From an uncultured Collinsella sp. (lineage in GTDB: Bacteria; Actinomycetota; Coriobacteriia; Coriobacteriales; Coriobacteriaceae), in assembly GCA_902478935.1 (NCBI GenBank), contig CABSMV010000087.1:1-8320 (forward strand): a stretch of DNA of 8,320 nt, given 5' to 3'. Below the pieces are notes generated by a model, which ran no database searches, was not told the DNA's origin, and worked only from the letters and a program-made list of their open reading frames with translations. Shown here piece after piece: positions 1 through 5,616 of this stretch; positions within the stretch are counted from its first letter, which is position 1; every line of letters begins with the position of its first letter. The translations under genes were made by a program, and so were the position numbers.

Positions 1-1769
1 CCATGGTTTCCGTTGGTGTTTCCAAGGCCCTGTCTGTCGAGGCTGCTGGTAAGCTGATCGACCGCGCGCTCGCCGCCAAGGGCGACGACACGGTTGCCGC
101 TGCCGCCGATGTCGAGGACGAGGTCGAGGAGAAGGAGTCCATCGGCCACGTCATCTACAAGCACCTCATGAACGGCGTCAGCCACATGCTGGTCTTCGTC
201 GTTGCCGGTGGTGTTCTGACCGCCATTTCGTTCCTGTGGGGCATCACGTCCTTTGATTCGACGGCTGCCGACTACAACAGCTTTGCCGCGATGCTCAAGA
301 TTATCGGCGGTATCGCCATGAACCTCATGGTTCCGGTGCTCTCCGCTTACATCGCCGAGTCCATCGGCAAGCGCCCGGCGCTCGTCCCCGGTTTCGTCGC
401 CGGTATGATCGCCATCCAGGGCTTGCCTGTTAACGCCGATACCGGCATGATCGACGCCGGTGGCGTAGGTGTGGGCTTTGGCTTCCTGGGCGGCATCGTC
501 GGCGGCTTCCTCGCTGGCTATGTCATCCTGCTGCTCGAGAAGGTTTTCTCTAAAATTCCCGCGAGCCTTAATGGCCTGAAGGCAATCTTCCTGTATCCGC
601 TGTGCTCTACCGCCATCGTCGGCCTGGTCATGCTCGGTATTTCCGGCCCCATGGCTGCCATTAACCAGGGTATGATGGATTTCCTGCAGAGCCTCGGTAA
701 CTCCGGTCCGGTGATCCTTGGCCTGGCCATCGGCTGCATGTGCGCCTTTGATATGGGCGGCCCGGTCAACAAGGCTGCTTACGCTACTGGCACCTTCCTG
801 CTCGGTACCGCTCTCGAAGCTGGCGTCGGCACCGAGACCTACAACTTCGGCACCAACTTCATGGCTGCCGTCTCCGCCGCTTGCATCGTTCCGCCGCTGA
901 TCACCACCTTCGCCGTCGTTGTCGGTAAGAAGTACTTCAGCCAGGAGGATCATGACGCCGGTATCGTCAACCTCATCCTTGGTTGCACCCACATCACCGA
1001 GGGTGCCATTCCGTTCATGACCAAGAACATCTGGCCCGTCATGCCCATCATGATGCTCGGTTCTTCCATCGCTTCCATCTTGACCATCTTCTTCAACGTT
1101 CACGATCCGGCGCCTCACGGCGGCTTCCTGGTCCTGCCTGTTGTCGAGAACGGTCCGCTGTGGGTCCTCGCGATCCTCATCGGCGCTGTGGTCGGTGGCA
1201 TCCTGTTCGTGGCCTTCAAGAAGTACGACTTCGAGAAGAATCAGAAGGCCGCTCCTGTAGCCAAGCCCGTTGAGGCCCCCAAGGCCGCTGCCGTCGAGGC
1301 CCCCAAGGCCGAGGCTGCCGACTTCGTGAAGGTCGAGAATGTCTTTGTCGCCGAGGACTTCGCTTCTCGTGACGAGGCTCTGAGCTTCGTTTCCAACCAG
1401 GCCGTCAAGGCAGGTATCGCCAGCGACGCCGACGCCGTGATGAACGCCTTCCTGGCTCGCGAGGCCGAGGGCACCACGGGCATGATGGAGGGCTTCGCCA
1501 TCCCGCATGCCAAGTCCGACGCCATTACCGAGGCTGCCGTCATCGTCGTTAAGGACGAGTCCGGCGTGACCGGTTGGGACACCATGGACGGCGCTCCCGT
1601 TAACGTGGCTATCGCCCTGCTCATCCCGGGTGCCCAGGCTGGCACCACGCACCTCAAGATCCTGTCCAAGGTCGCCGAGGCGCTCATGGACGAGGACTTC
1701 CGTGCCACCGTCAAGGGTTCCACCGACGCCGCCGAGATCGCCAAGACGATCAACGCCCGCCTGGTCTAA
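1..1769 (+). CDS. fruA: Fructose-type PTS permease, EIIBCA (5' end missing)
   Basis: Membrane component of the fructose phosphotransferase system: it imports fructose and phosphorylates it, normally to fructose-1-phosphate. The gene enters from outside the window; the first complete codon is 3-5. That ATG is probably internal, because residues 1-22 (VSVGVSKAL...LIDRAL) look like the end of a IIB domain, so its phospho-Cys lies upstream. After an acidic linker (about 25-47) comes the IIC membrane domain (about 48-410), starting YKHLMNGVSHML and carrying DMGGPVNKAAY and the sugar-site EGAIPF motif (residues 333-338). An Ala/Pro/Lys/Glu linker (about 411-440) contains a 16-base direct repeat (1272-1287 and 1296-1311). 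A C-terminal IIA domain follows, with its phospho-His in GFAIPHAKS (His502 of the visible part, codon 1506-1508). Usual fructose permeases put IIA at the N-terminus or on another protein. Fructose specificity is inferred from the family and the adjacent fruK-type genes. Confidence 0.93.
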   Translation, partial: MVSVGVSKALSVEAAGKLIDRALAAKGDDTVAAAADVEDEVEEKESIGHVIYKHLMNGVSHMLVFVVAGGVLTAISFLWGITSFDSTAADYNSFAAMLKIIGGIAMNLMVPVLSAYIAESIGKRPALVPGFVAGMIAIQGLPVNADTGMIDAGGVGVGFGFLGGIVGGFLAGYVILLLEKVFSKIPASLNGLKAIFLYPLCSTAIVGLVMLGISGPMAAINQGMMDFLQSLGNSGPVILGLAIGCMCAFDMGGPVNKAAYATGTFLLGTALEAGVGTETYNFGTNFMAAVSAACIVPPLITTFAVVVGKKYFSQEDHDAGIVNLILGCTHITEGAIPFMTKNIWPVMPIMMLGSSIASILTIFFNVHDPAPHGGFLVLPVVENGPLWVLAILIGAVVGGILFVAFKKYDFEKNQKAAPVAKPVEAPKAAAVEAPKAEAADFVKVENVFVAEDFASRDEALSFVSNQAVKAGIASDADAVMNAFLAREAEGTTGMMEGFAIPHAKSDAITEAAVIVVKDESGVTGWDTMDGAPVNVAIALLIPGAQAGTTHLKILSKVAEALMDEDFRATVKGSTDAAEIAKTINARLV

Positions 1770-1805
1770 TCCCGCAACACGCGAATACCATCGCCCCCTG
1801 TATAT

Positions 1806-1842
1806 AAGGCGGAGTCCCTCTCCAGGGTCTCCGCCTTTTTTT
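1806..1842 (+). terminator. Rho-independent terminator of fruA
   Basis: A 7-bp GC-rich stem (1808-1814 with 1829-1835) is followed inward by a T-T mismatch, a 4-bp CCCT/AGGG stem and a CTCC loop. Seven T follow at 1836-1842, and AA precedes the stem. It lies 36 bases after the fruA stop codon, so the permease transcript should end here and ptsH should need its own promoter. Confidence 0.93.
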
Positions 1843-1854
1843 CTATCCCTCCCA

Positions 1855-1925
1855 TAAGTTGCGGTGAAATAGGGACTGTTTAAACGATTCAGCCCCAAAT
1901 TCAATCCCTATTTCACCGCAACTTA
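1855..1925. repeat. Compact inverted repeat with perfect 21-bp arms and TA ends
   Basis: The left arm (1855-1875) is the exact reverse complement of the right arm (1905-1925), with a 29-base spacer containing the palindrome GTTTAAAC (1878-1885). Both outer ends read TA, as would a TA target duplication around a 19-bp terminal inverted repeat. There is no T-run after the right arm and a good terminator lies just upstream, so termination is not its obvious role. A small non-autonomous mobile element (MITE-like) or dispersed genomic repeat fits best, but copies elsewhere cannot be seen from here. Confidence 0.8.
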
Positions 1926-1990
1926 CAAAAGGGCATAGAGGGGGCTGCCTATCGAGTCTTTGTCGCGAACAGGTTATCAGCCAGAATTCC

Positions 1991-2218
1991 TTTCAGTCGA
2001 CATTACTCTGGTCCGACTGGGTTTCCGCAGCTTGCTCGCCCACAGGGGCCCGTGCGCGGCCTGTGAGATTTATCGCGAGTTCCGCACGAGCCGAAGAGCA
2101 CTTAATGTGCTCTTCGTGCGAGCAGGACTGTAGAGCAGGAAATCTCACAGGCCGCGCACGGGCCCCTGTGGGCGAGCAAGCGGACGACAAACACATCTGT
2201 CCAATAATTCGTCTGAAA
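1991..2218. repeat. Large near-palindromic element with perfect 42-bp arms
   Basis: The core arms 2030-2071 and 2140-2181 are exact reverse complements over 42 bases and GC-rich. Pairing continues imperfectly outward: TTTCAGTCGA at 1991-2000 matches the reverse complement of 2209-2218 at nine of ten bases, with patchy matches between. Between the arms is a third hairpin: GAAGAGCAC (2093-2101) with GTGCTCTTC (2107-2115) around a TTAAT loop, extended past a 5-base bulge by CGCAC (2083-2087) with GTGCG (2116-2120). Each core arm is also self-complementary (CACAGG...CCTGTG, 2041-2065 and 2146-2170), like two REP units in opposite orientation. No transposase or coding signal is present. A non-autonomous mobile or REP/BIME-like repeat is most likely; an RNA processing or folding role is possible. 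Confidence 0.85.
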
Positions 2219-2251
2219 CATAATGAAAAACCGTTTGATGTGAGTTAATAT
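2197..2251 (+). promoter_or_regulatory. Candidate ptsH promoter region
   Basis: The terminator after fruA implies a promoter here. Two -10-like hexamers are visible: CATAAT at 2219-2224, with a poor -35 CTGTCC at 2197-2202 (16-base spacer) lying inside the palindrome's right arm, and TAATAT at 2246-2251, with no recognisable -35. Either gives a leader of roughly 60-90 bases. I cannot choose between them. Confidence 0.3.
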
Positions 2252-2303
2252 AAACAACGTCGTGAATCTGACTCCTGCCACATGTATGACAGGGGTTAAA
2301 CAC

Positions 2304-2312
2304 AAAAAGGAG
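2304..2312 (+). promoter_or_regulatory. Ribosome binding site fixing the ptsH start
   Basis: AAAAAGGAG ends six bases before ATG 2319-2321. It selects that ATG over an in-frame ATG at 2262, which would add 19 residues unlike any HPr. Confidence 0.9.
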
Positions 2313-2318
2313 TCAACT

Positions 2319-2582
2319 ATGGTTTCTGAGAAGGCTACCCTCGTTAATCCTCAGGGTCTGCACATGCGTCCGGCTGGTCTGTTCGCCTCCACCATGGGCA
2401 AGTACGCCTGTGACGTGACGGTCGTCACCCCCGAGAAGGAGGTCAACGGCAAGTCCCCGATGGCCCTCATGGCTGCTGGTATCCCCTGCGGTACCGAGGT
2501 CGAGGTCAAGTGCGACGGCGCCGACGAGGCCGAGGCTCTGGCTGCTGCCATCGAGCTCATCAAGAGCGGTCTTGGCGAGTAG
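2319..2582 (+). CDS. ptsH: Phosphocarrier protein HPr
   Basis: Cytoplasmic phosphocarrier of the PTS. It accepts phosphate from enzyme I on His15 and donates it to the IIA domains of sugar permeases. The 87-residue length is normal for HPr. The active-site motif is NPQGLHMRPAG with His15 at codon 2361-2363 and Arg17 two residues on. Ser46 in VNGKSPMAL sits where HPr kinase/phosphorylase acts in Gram-positive bacteria, so this HPr may also be a regulatory target. The residue after it is Pro47, where many Firmicute HPrs have a bulky aliphatic residue. The ATG at 2319 is supported by a strong ribosome site and by alignment with the family. ptsI follows after 127 bases containing a terminator-like hairpin. 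Confidence 0.97.
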   Translation: MVSEKATLVNPQGLHMRPAGLFASTMGKYACDVTVVTPEKEVNGKSPMALMAAGIPCGTEVEVKCDGADEAEALAAAIELIKSGLGE

Positions 2583-2623
2583 AACTCAAACGGGTCGCAT
2601 GTTGAACAACTAAGTTCATATTT

Positions 2624-2663
2624 GGGGGCGCAGTGACCTGTTCTAAGGTAACTGCGCTCTTTT
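2624..2663 (+). terminator. Terminator or attenuator between ptsH and ptsI
   Basis: GCGCAGTGACCT (2628-2639) pairs with AGGTAACTGCGC (2646-2657) apart from one G-A mismatch, around a 6-base loop. The stem extends outward by G-T and G-C pairs, and TCTTTT follows at 2658-2663. The T-run is short and interrupted, so partial termination is plausible. That would give more HPr than enzyme I message, as is common for this pair. Confidence 0.7.
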
Positions 2664-2699
2664 GTCATGGATATGGCAAAACGCTTTATCACATGACAC

Positions 2700-2708
2700 G
2701 GAGAGAGG
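2700..2708 (+). promoter_or_regulatory. Ribosome binding site of ptsI (two possible starts)
   Basis: GGAGAGAGG serves two in-frame ATGs. GGAG (2700-2703) is six bases from ATG 2710, while AGAGG (2704-2708) is seven bases from ATG 2716. The second start gives MYQGVNASEG, which lines up best with the enzyme I N-terminus; the first adds only Met-Gly. Confidence 0.7.
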
Positions 2709-2709
2709 A

Positions 2710-4419
2710 ATGGGAATGTATCAGGGAGTCAACGCTTCCGAGGGCATCGGTATCGGCACCGTCATGGTCGCCGTCGATCCCGACTTGACGTTTGAGCCGC
2801 ACGAGGTTGCTGATTCGGCAGCAGAGAAGGAGCGCTATCAGACCGCTCTTTCGGTCTTCTGCGAGAAGACCCAGGCACAGGCCGACCACATGAAGGAGAC
2901 GGTGGGCGAGGCCGAGGCCGAGATCATGAGCGGACACATTGTCCTGGCTCAGGACCCGGGCATGACCGACGCCATCAACGCCGCCATTGACGGCGGTACC
3001 TGCGCCGAGCAGGCGCTCATGGACACTTCGACCATGTTCGAGAACATGTTCCTGTCCATGGACGACGAGATGTTCCGTCTGCGCGCGGCCGACATCGCCG
3101 ACATCCGCACCGGTATTCTGGCCGAACTGCTGGGCAAGGAGGTCGTCGACCTCTCTGTCCTGCCCGAGAATACTGTCGTTGTCGTGCACGACCTCACGCC
3201 GTCCATGACCGCCACGATCGATAAGGCCCACGTTGCCGGTATCGTCACCGAGACCGGTGGCCGTACGTCGCACTCCGCGATCATTGCGCGCGCCCTCGAG
3301 ATCCCGGCTGTCCTTTCGGTTTCCAACAGTTGCACCGCTCTGCGCAACGGTATGACCGTTGTCGTCGACGGTGGCAAGGGTATCGTTGAGGCCGATCCCG
3401 ACGAGGAGACGCTCGCTGCCTACACCGCCAAGGCCGAGGCCTTCGCTGCCGAGAAGGCAGCCCTCGAGGCTTTCCGTGGCAAGCCGTCCGTGACTGCCGA
3501 TGGCATCAAGAAGATCATCGCCTGCAACATCGGTAACCCCGATGACGTGCCCAACGCGCTCGATCACGACGCCGAGGCCATTGGTCTGTTCCGCTCCGAG
3601 TTCCTGTTCATGGACTCTGCTGAGCTTCCTTCCGAGGAGGAGCAGTTCAACGCCTACCGTAAGGTCGCCAGCGCGCTCAAGGGTGCTCCGGTCATCATCC
3701 GCACGCTCGATGTGGGTGGCGACAAGGAGATTCCGTATCTGCATATGGTCAAGGAAGACAACCCCTTCATGGGCTTCCGCGCCGTGCGTTACTGCCTGGC
3801 CAATCCCGACCAGTACAAGGTCCAGCTCCGCGCTCTGCTGCGCGCTAGCGCCTTCGGTGACGTCAAGATCATGATCCCGCTCGTCACCTGCGTCGAGGAG
3901 GTCTTGGCTGTCAAGGAGCTCGTCGAGCAGTGCAAGGCCGAGCTGACCGAAGAGGGTCGCAAGTTCAACGAGAACATCGAGGTCGGCATCATGGTCGAGA
4001 CGCCCGCCGCTTCGCTGCTCGCAGACCGTCTTGCCGAGGTCGCCGACTTCTTCTCCATCGGCACCAACGACCTGATCGGCTACACCATGTGCGCCGACCG
4101 TGGTAACGACACCATCTCCAACCTGTACCAGGTGTACTATCCCGCCGTGCTCCGCTCGCTCAAGAACATCATCGAGAGCGGCGCGAAGGCCGGCATCATG
4201 GTCGGTATGTGCGGCGAGGCCGCTGCCGATCCGCTGCTCGAGCCGCTGCTGATCAGCTGGGGCCTGGAGGAGTTCTCGATGAGCGCTCCGTCGATCCTGC
4301 GCGCCCGCAAGACCATCAGCCAGTGGACCAAGGCCGAGTGCGACGAGCTCGCCGAGAAGGCGCTCGCCTGCAACACTGCCGCCGAGGTCAAGGCACTGCT
4401 CGAGTCCGCAGCTCGCTAA
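2710..4419 (+). CDS. ptsI: PTS enzyme I (PEP-protein phosphotransferase)
   Basis: Cytoplasmic enzyme that starts the PTS relay: it autophosphorylates with phosphoenolpyruvate on a histidine and passes the phosphate to HPr. At 569 residues it is of normal length. The N-terminal HPr-binding and phospho-His region carries the active site GGRTSHSAIIAR (His188, codon 3271-3273). The C-terminal PEP-binding barrel has Arg295 (FRSEFLFM), Arg331 (IRTLDVGGDKE), Glu430 (GIMVETPAA), Asn453-Asp454 (SIGTNDL) and catalytic Cys501 (GMCGEAA), all matching the E. coli positions with an offset of one. After SIGTNDL the usual TQY is replaced by IGY. The start is 2710 or 2716 (two residues' difference; subtract two from these numbers for 2716). 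An upstream frame to 2662 would overlap the preceding hairpin and is unlikely. It partners the HPr gene just upstream and serves the fructose permease before it. Confidence 0.97.
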   Translation: MGMYQGVNASEGIGIGTVMVAVDPDLTFEPHEVADSAAEKERYQTALSVFCEKTQAQADHMKETVGEAEAEIMSGHIVLAQDPGMTDAINAAIDGGTCAEQALMDTSTMFENMFLSMDDEMFRLRAADIADIRTGILAELLGKEVVDLSVLPENTVVVVHDLTPSMTATIDKAHVAGIVTETGGRTSHSAIIARALEIPAVLSVSNSCTALRNGMTVVVDGGKGIVEADPDEETLAAYTAKAEAFAAEKAALEAFRGKPSVTADGIKKIIACNIGNPDDVPNALDHDAEAIGLFRSEFLFMDSAELPSEEEQFNAYRKVASALKGAPVIIRTLDVGGDKEIPYLHMVKEDNPFMGFRAVRYCLANPDQYKVQLRALLRASAFGDVKIMIPLVTCVEEVLAVKELVEQCKAELTEEGRKFNENIEVGIMVETPAASLLADRLAEVADFFSIGTNDLIGYTMCADRGNDTISNLYQVYYPAVLRSLKNIIESGAKAGIMVGMCGEAAADPLLEPLLISWGLEEFSMSAPSILRARKTISQWTKAECDELAEKALACNTAAEVKALLESAAR

Positions 4420-4436
4420 TTTGGTATCAGAGGTAA

Positions 4437-4466
4437 CCGCGTGGTTGGAATGGGCCGGCCACGCGG
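4437..4466 (+). other. Intercistronic hairpin between ptsI and the first fruK
   Basis: CCGCGTGG (4437-4444) is perfectly complementary to CCACGCGG (4459-4466) around a 14-base loop. No T-run follows, so it is not a standard terminator. It may stabilise or process a ptsI-fruK message. The kinase ribosome site AGGGGG (4480-4485) follows 13 bases later. Confidence 0.6.
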
Positions 4467-4493
4467 CCCTCACATATACAGGGGGTACTGTAA

Positions 4494-5426
4494 ATGTTCT
4501 ACACGCTAACCGCTAACCCGGCTGTCGACATGACGGTTTCGAGCTCTCCGCTCGAGCCCGACGAGAACGTCCGCACCGGCTCGGCCAGCTACACGGCTAA
4601 CGGCAAGGGCCTCGACGTGTCCTTCGCCTTTAAGAAGATGGGCGTCGACACCGTCGCGCTCGGCTTCTTCGCCGGCTTCACGGGCAAGTTCATCGTCGAG
4701 GAGGTCATGAACCTGGGTTGCCTCTGCCGCCCGGTCTGGACCGACGGTATCACGCGCATTAACACCTACGTCAACGATGGCCAGCACGAGTACGGCATCC
4801 TGAACCCGGGTGCTCCTATTACGCCGCAGCACCAGGAGGAGCTCTACAACATCCTGGATACCGCGGGTGATCTTGAGTGCCTGATCGTTTCCGGCTCCGT
4901 TCCTCCCAAAGCTACGCCCGACTTCCTGGCTCAGGTCATGGAGCACGCTCAGGCTCGTGGCGCCGACGTCGTCTTGGACCTGTCCTCCGACAAGCTCAAG
5001 GAGCTCGCTCACAAGAAGCCGCTGCTCATCAAGCCGAACCATCACGAGATGAAGGCCATCTTCGGCGTGCCGGTTGACACCGACGACGAGGTTCGCGTTG
5101 CCATGAAGATGGCTCACGACGCTGGCGTTCAGAACGTGCTGCTCACCCGTGGTAGCCGCGGCGACGCTTACTTCTCCAACGGCGAGGACATCTGGTACGC
5201 CAAGCGTGAGTTCAACATCAAGCTGGTTTCTTCCGTCTGCGCCGGCGACTGCACCCTTGCTGCGTTCCTGCACAAGTGGTACAGGGATCGCGACAACGTC
5301 GAGGAGGCCATGAAGCTCGCTATGGCCACCGGCGCCAACGTTGCCGAGTCCGTCGGCATCGGCGACTTCGGTCACGTCGATGAGTACAGCAAGCGCGTTG
5401 CTGTCCGCAAGCTCGATCGTCAGTAA
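4494..5426 (+). CDS. fruK: PfkB-family sugar-phosphate kinase, 1-phosphofructokinase type (copy 1)
   Basis: Cytoplasmic ATP-dependent kinase of the PfkB/ribokinase fold. By family and position it should phosphorylate fructose-1-phosphate from the PTS to fructose-1,6-bisphosphate; a tagatose-6-phosphate-kinase-like role cannot be excluded. It has 310 residues, the usual size. The N-terminus YTLTANPAVD keeps the substrate-site Asp12. The ATP/anion-hole motif is VCAGDC with presumed catalytic base Asp252 (codon 5247-5249) and Cys249 where Gly is usual. The substrate loop reads NGKGLDVS, with Asp41 instead of the near-invariant Asn seen in copy 2. The ATP-site stretch LLTRGSRGDAYF also departs from the usual Leu-Gly-x-x-Gly-Ala form. 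The start has AGGGGG eight bases upstream. It follows ptsI after 74 bases with no true terminator, so co-transcription is likely, and it ends in a strong terminator. Confidence 0.88.
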   Translation: MFYTLTANPAVDMTVSSSPLEPDENVRTGSASYTANGKGLDVSFAFKKMGVDTVALGFFAGFTGKFIVEEVMNLGCLCRPVWTDGITRINTYVNDGQHEYGILNPGAPITPQHQEELYNILDTAGDLECLIVSGSVPPKATPDFLAQVMEHAQARGADVVLDLSSDKLKELAHKKPLLIKPNHHEMKAIFGVPVDTDDEVRVAMKMAHDAGVQNVLLTRGSRGDAYFSNGEDIWYAKREFNIKLVSSVCAGDCTLAAFLHKWYRDRDNVEEAMKLAMATGANVAESVGIGDFGHVDEYSKRVAVRKLDRQ

Positions 5427-5454
5427 TCGAAACGCGACATATTCGTGCGCATGC

Positions 5455-5487
5455 GGCGCCCCGGTTTCGGCCGGGGCGCCTTTTTTT
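5455..5487 (+). terminator. Rho-independent terminator after fruK copy 1
   Basis: A perfect 10-bp GC stem (5455-5464 with 5471-5480) around the loop TTTCGG is followed by seven T (5481-5487). It separates the two kinase genes into different transcripts. Confidence 0.95.
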
Positions 5488-5576
5488 GTTCCGCCATGGG
5501 GGAGAGGTGTCCTGCCGTGCTCCATCGCTTCCACACCGTTCACCGAGTTGTCCTAGCCTTTTGTCGATGCGTGGAA

Positions 5577-5582
5577 TATACT
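5577..5582 (+). promoter_or_regulatory. Candidate -10 element for the second kinase
   Basis: TATACT lies 34 bases before the start codon and downstream of a strong terminator, so a promoter is expected here. The only -35-like sequence, TTGTCC at 5548-5553, is 23 bases away, which is too far for a standard spacer. The gene may depend on an activator, or this hexamer may be wrong. Confidence 0.45.
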
Positions 5583-5603
5583 TTCATCAACACGTTGCTT
5601 CGT

Positions 5604-5610
5604 GAAAGGA
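5604..5610 (+). promoter_or_regulatory. Ribosome binding site fixing the start of kinase copy 2
   Basis: GAAAGGA ends six bases before ATG 5617-5619. It rejects an in-frame ATG at 5602, which would overlap this site and add five residues absent from copy 1. With this start both kinases are exactly 310 residues. Confidence 0.88.
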
Positions 5611-5616
5611 ACATTC

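Larger units (their letters stand above)
1770..2318. other. Gene-free spacer between fruA and ptsH
   Basis: This 549-base gap holds, in order, the fruA terminator, a compact inverted repeat (1855-1925), a plain stretch (1926-1990) in which I see nothing, a large palindromic element (about 1991-2218), and the ptsH leader (2219-2318). Short open frames exist inside the large palindrome on both strands, but they have no ribosome site or recognisable product and follow the repeat's symmetry. Confidence 0.85.

Noticed and set aside
1855..2218. CRISPR-like repeats
   Set aside because: The repeats are inverted pairs rather than regularly spaced direct repeats, and no cas gene is nearby.
2223..2240. 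Sequence resembling a catabolite-response (cre) operator upstream of ptsH
   Set aside because: The half-sites do not fit the cre consensus spacing around the central CG, so the similarity is just A-run/T-run composition.
1993..2305. Small open frames on both strands inside the large palindrome
   Set aside because: They share peptide segments because of the inverted repeat, lack ribosome sites and resemble no protein.
2262..2318. Longer ptsH start at 2262
   Set aside because: It would add 19 residues across the ribosome site; HPr begins at 2319 by motif spacing (His15).
2662..2709. Longer ptsI start at 2662
   Set aside because: It would overlap the T-run of the upstream hairpin and add residues absent from enzyme I; the ribosome site lies at 2700-2708.
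2689..4473. Long open frame antisense to ptsI (594 codons)
   Set aside because: It mirrors ptsI, whose strong high-GC codon bias leaves the opposite strand free of stops. It has no recognisable domain and no independent gene signals.
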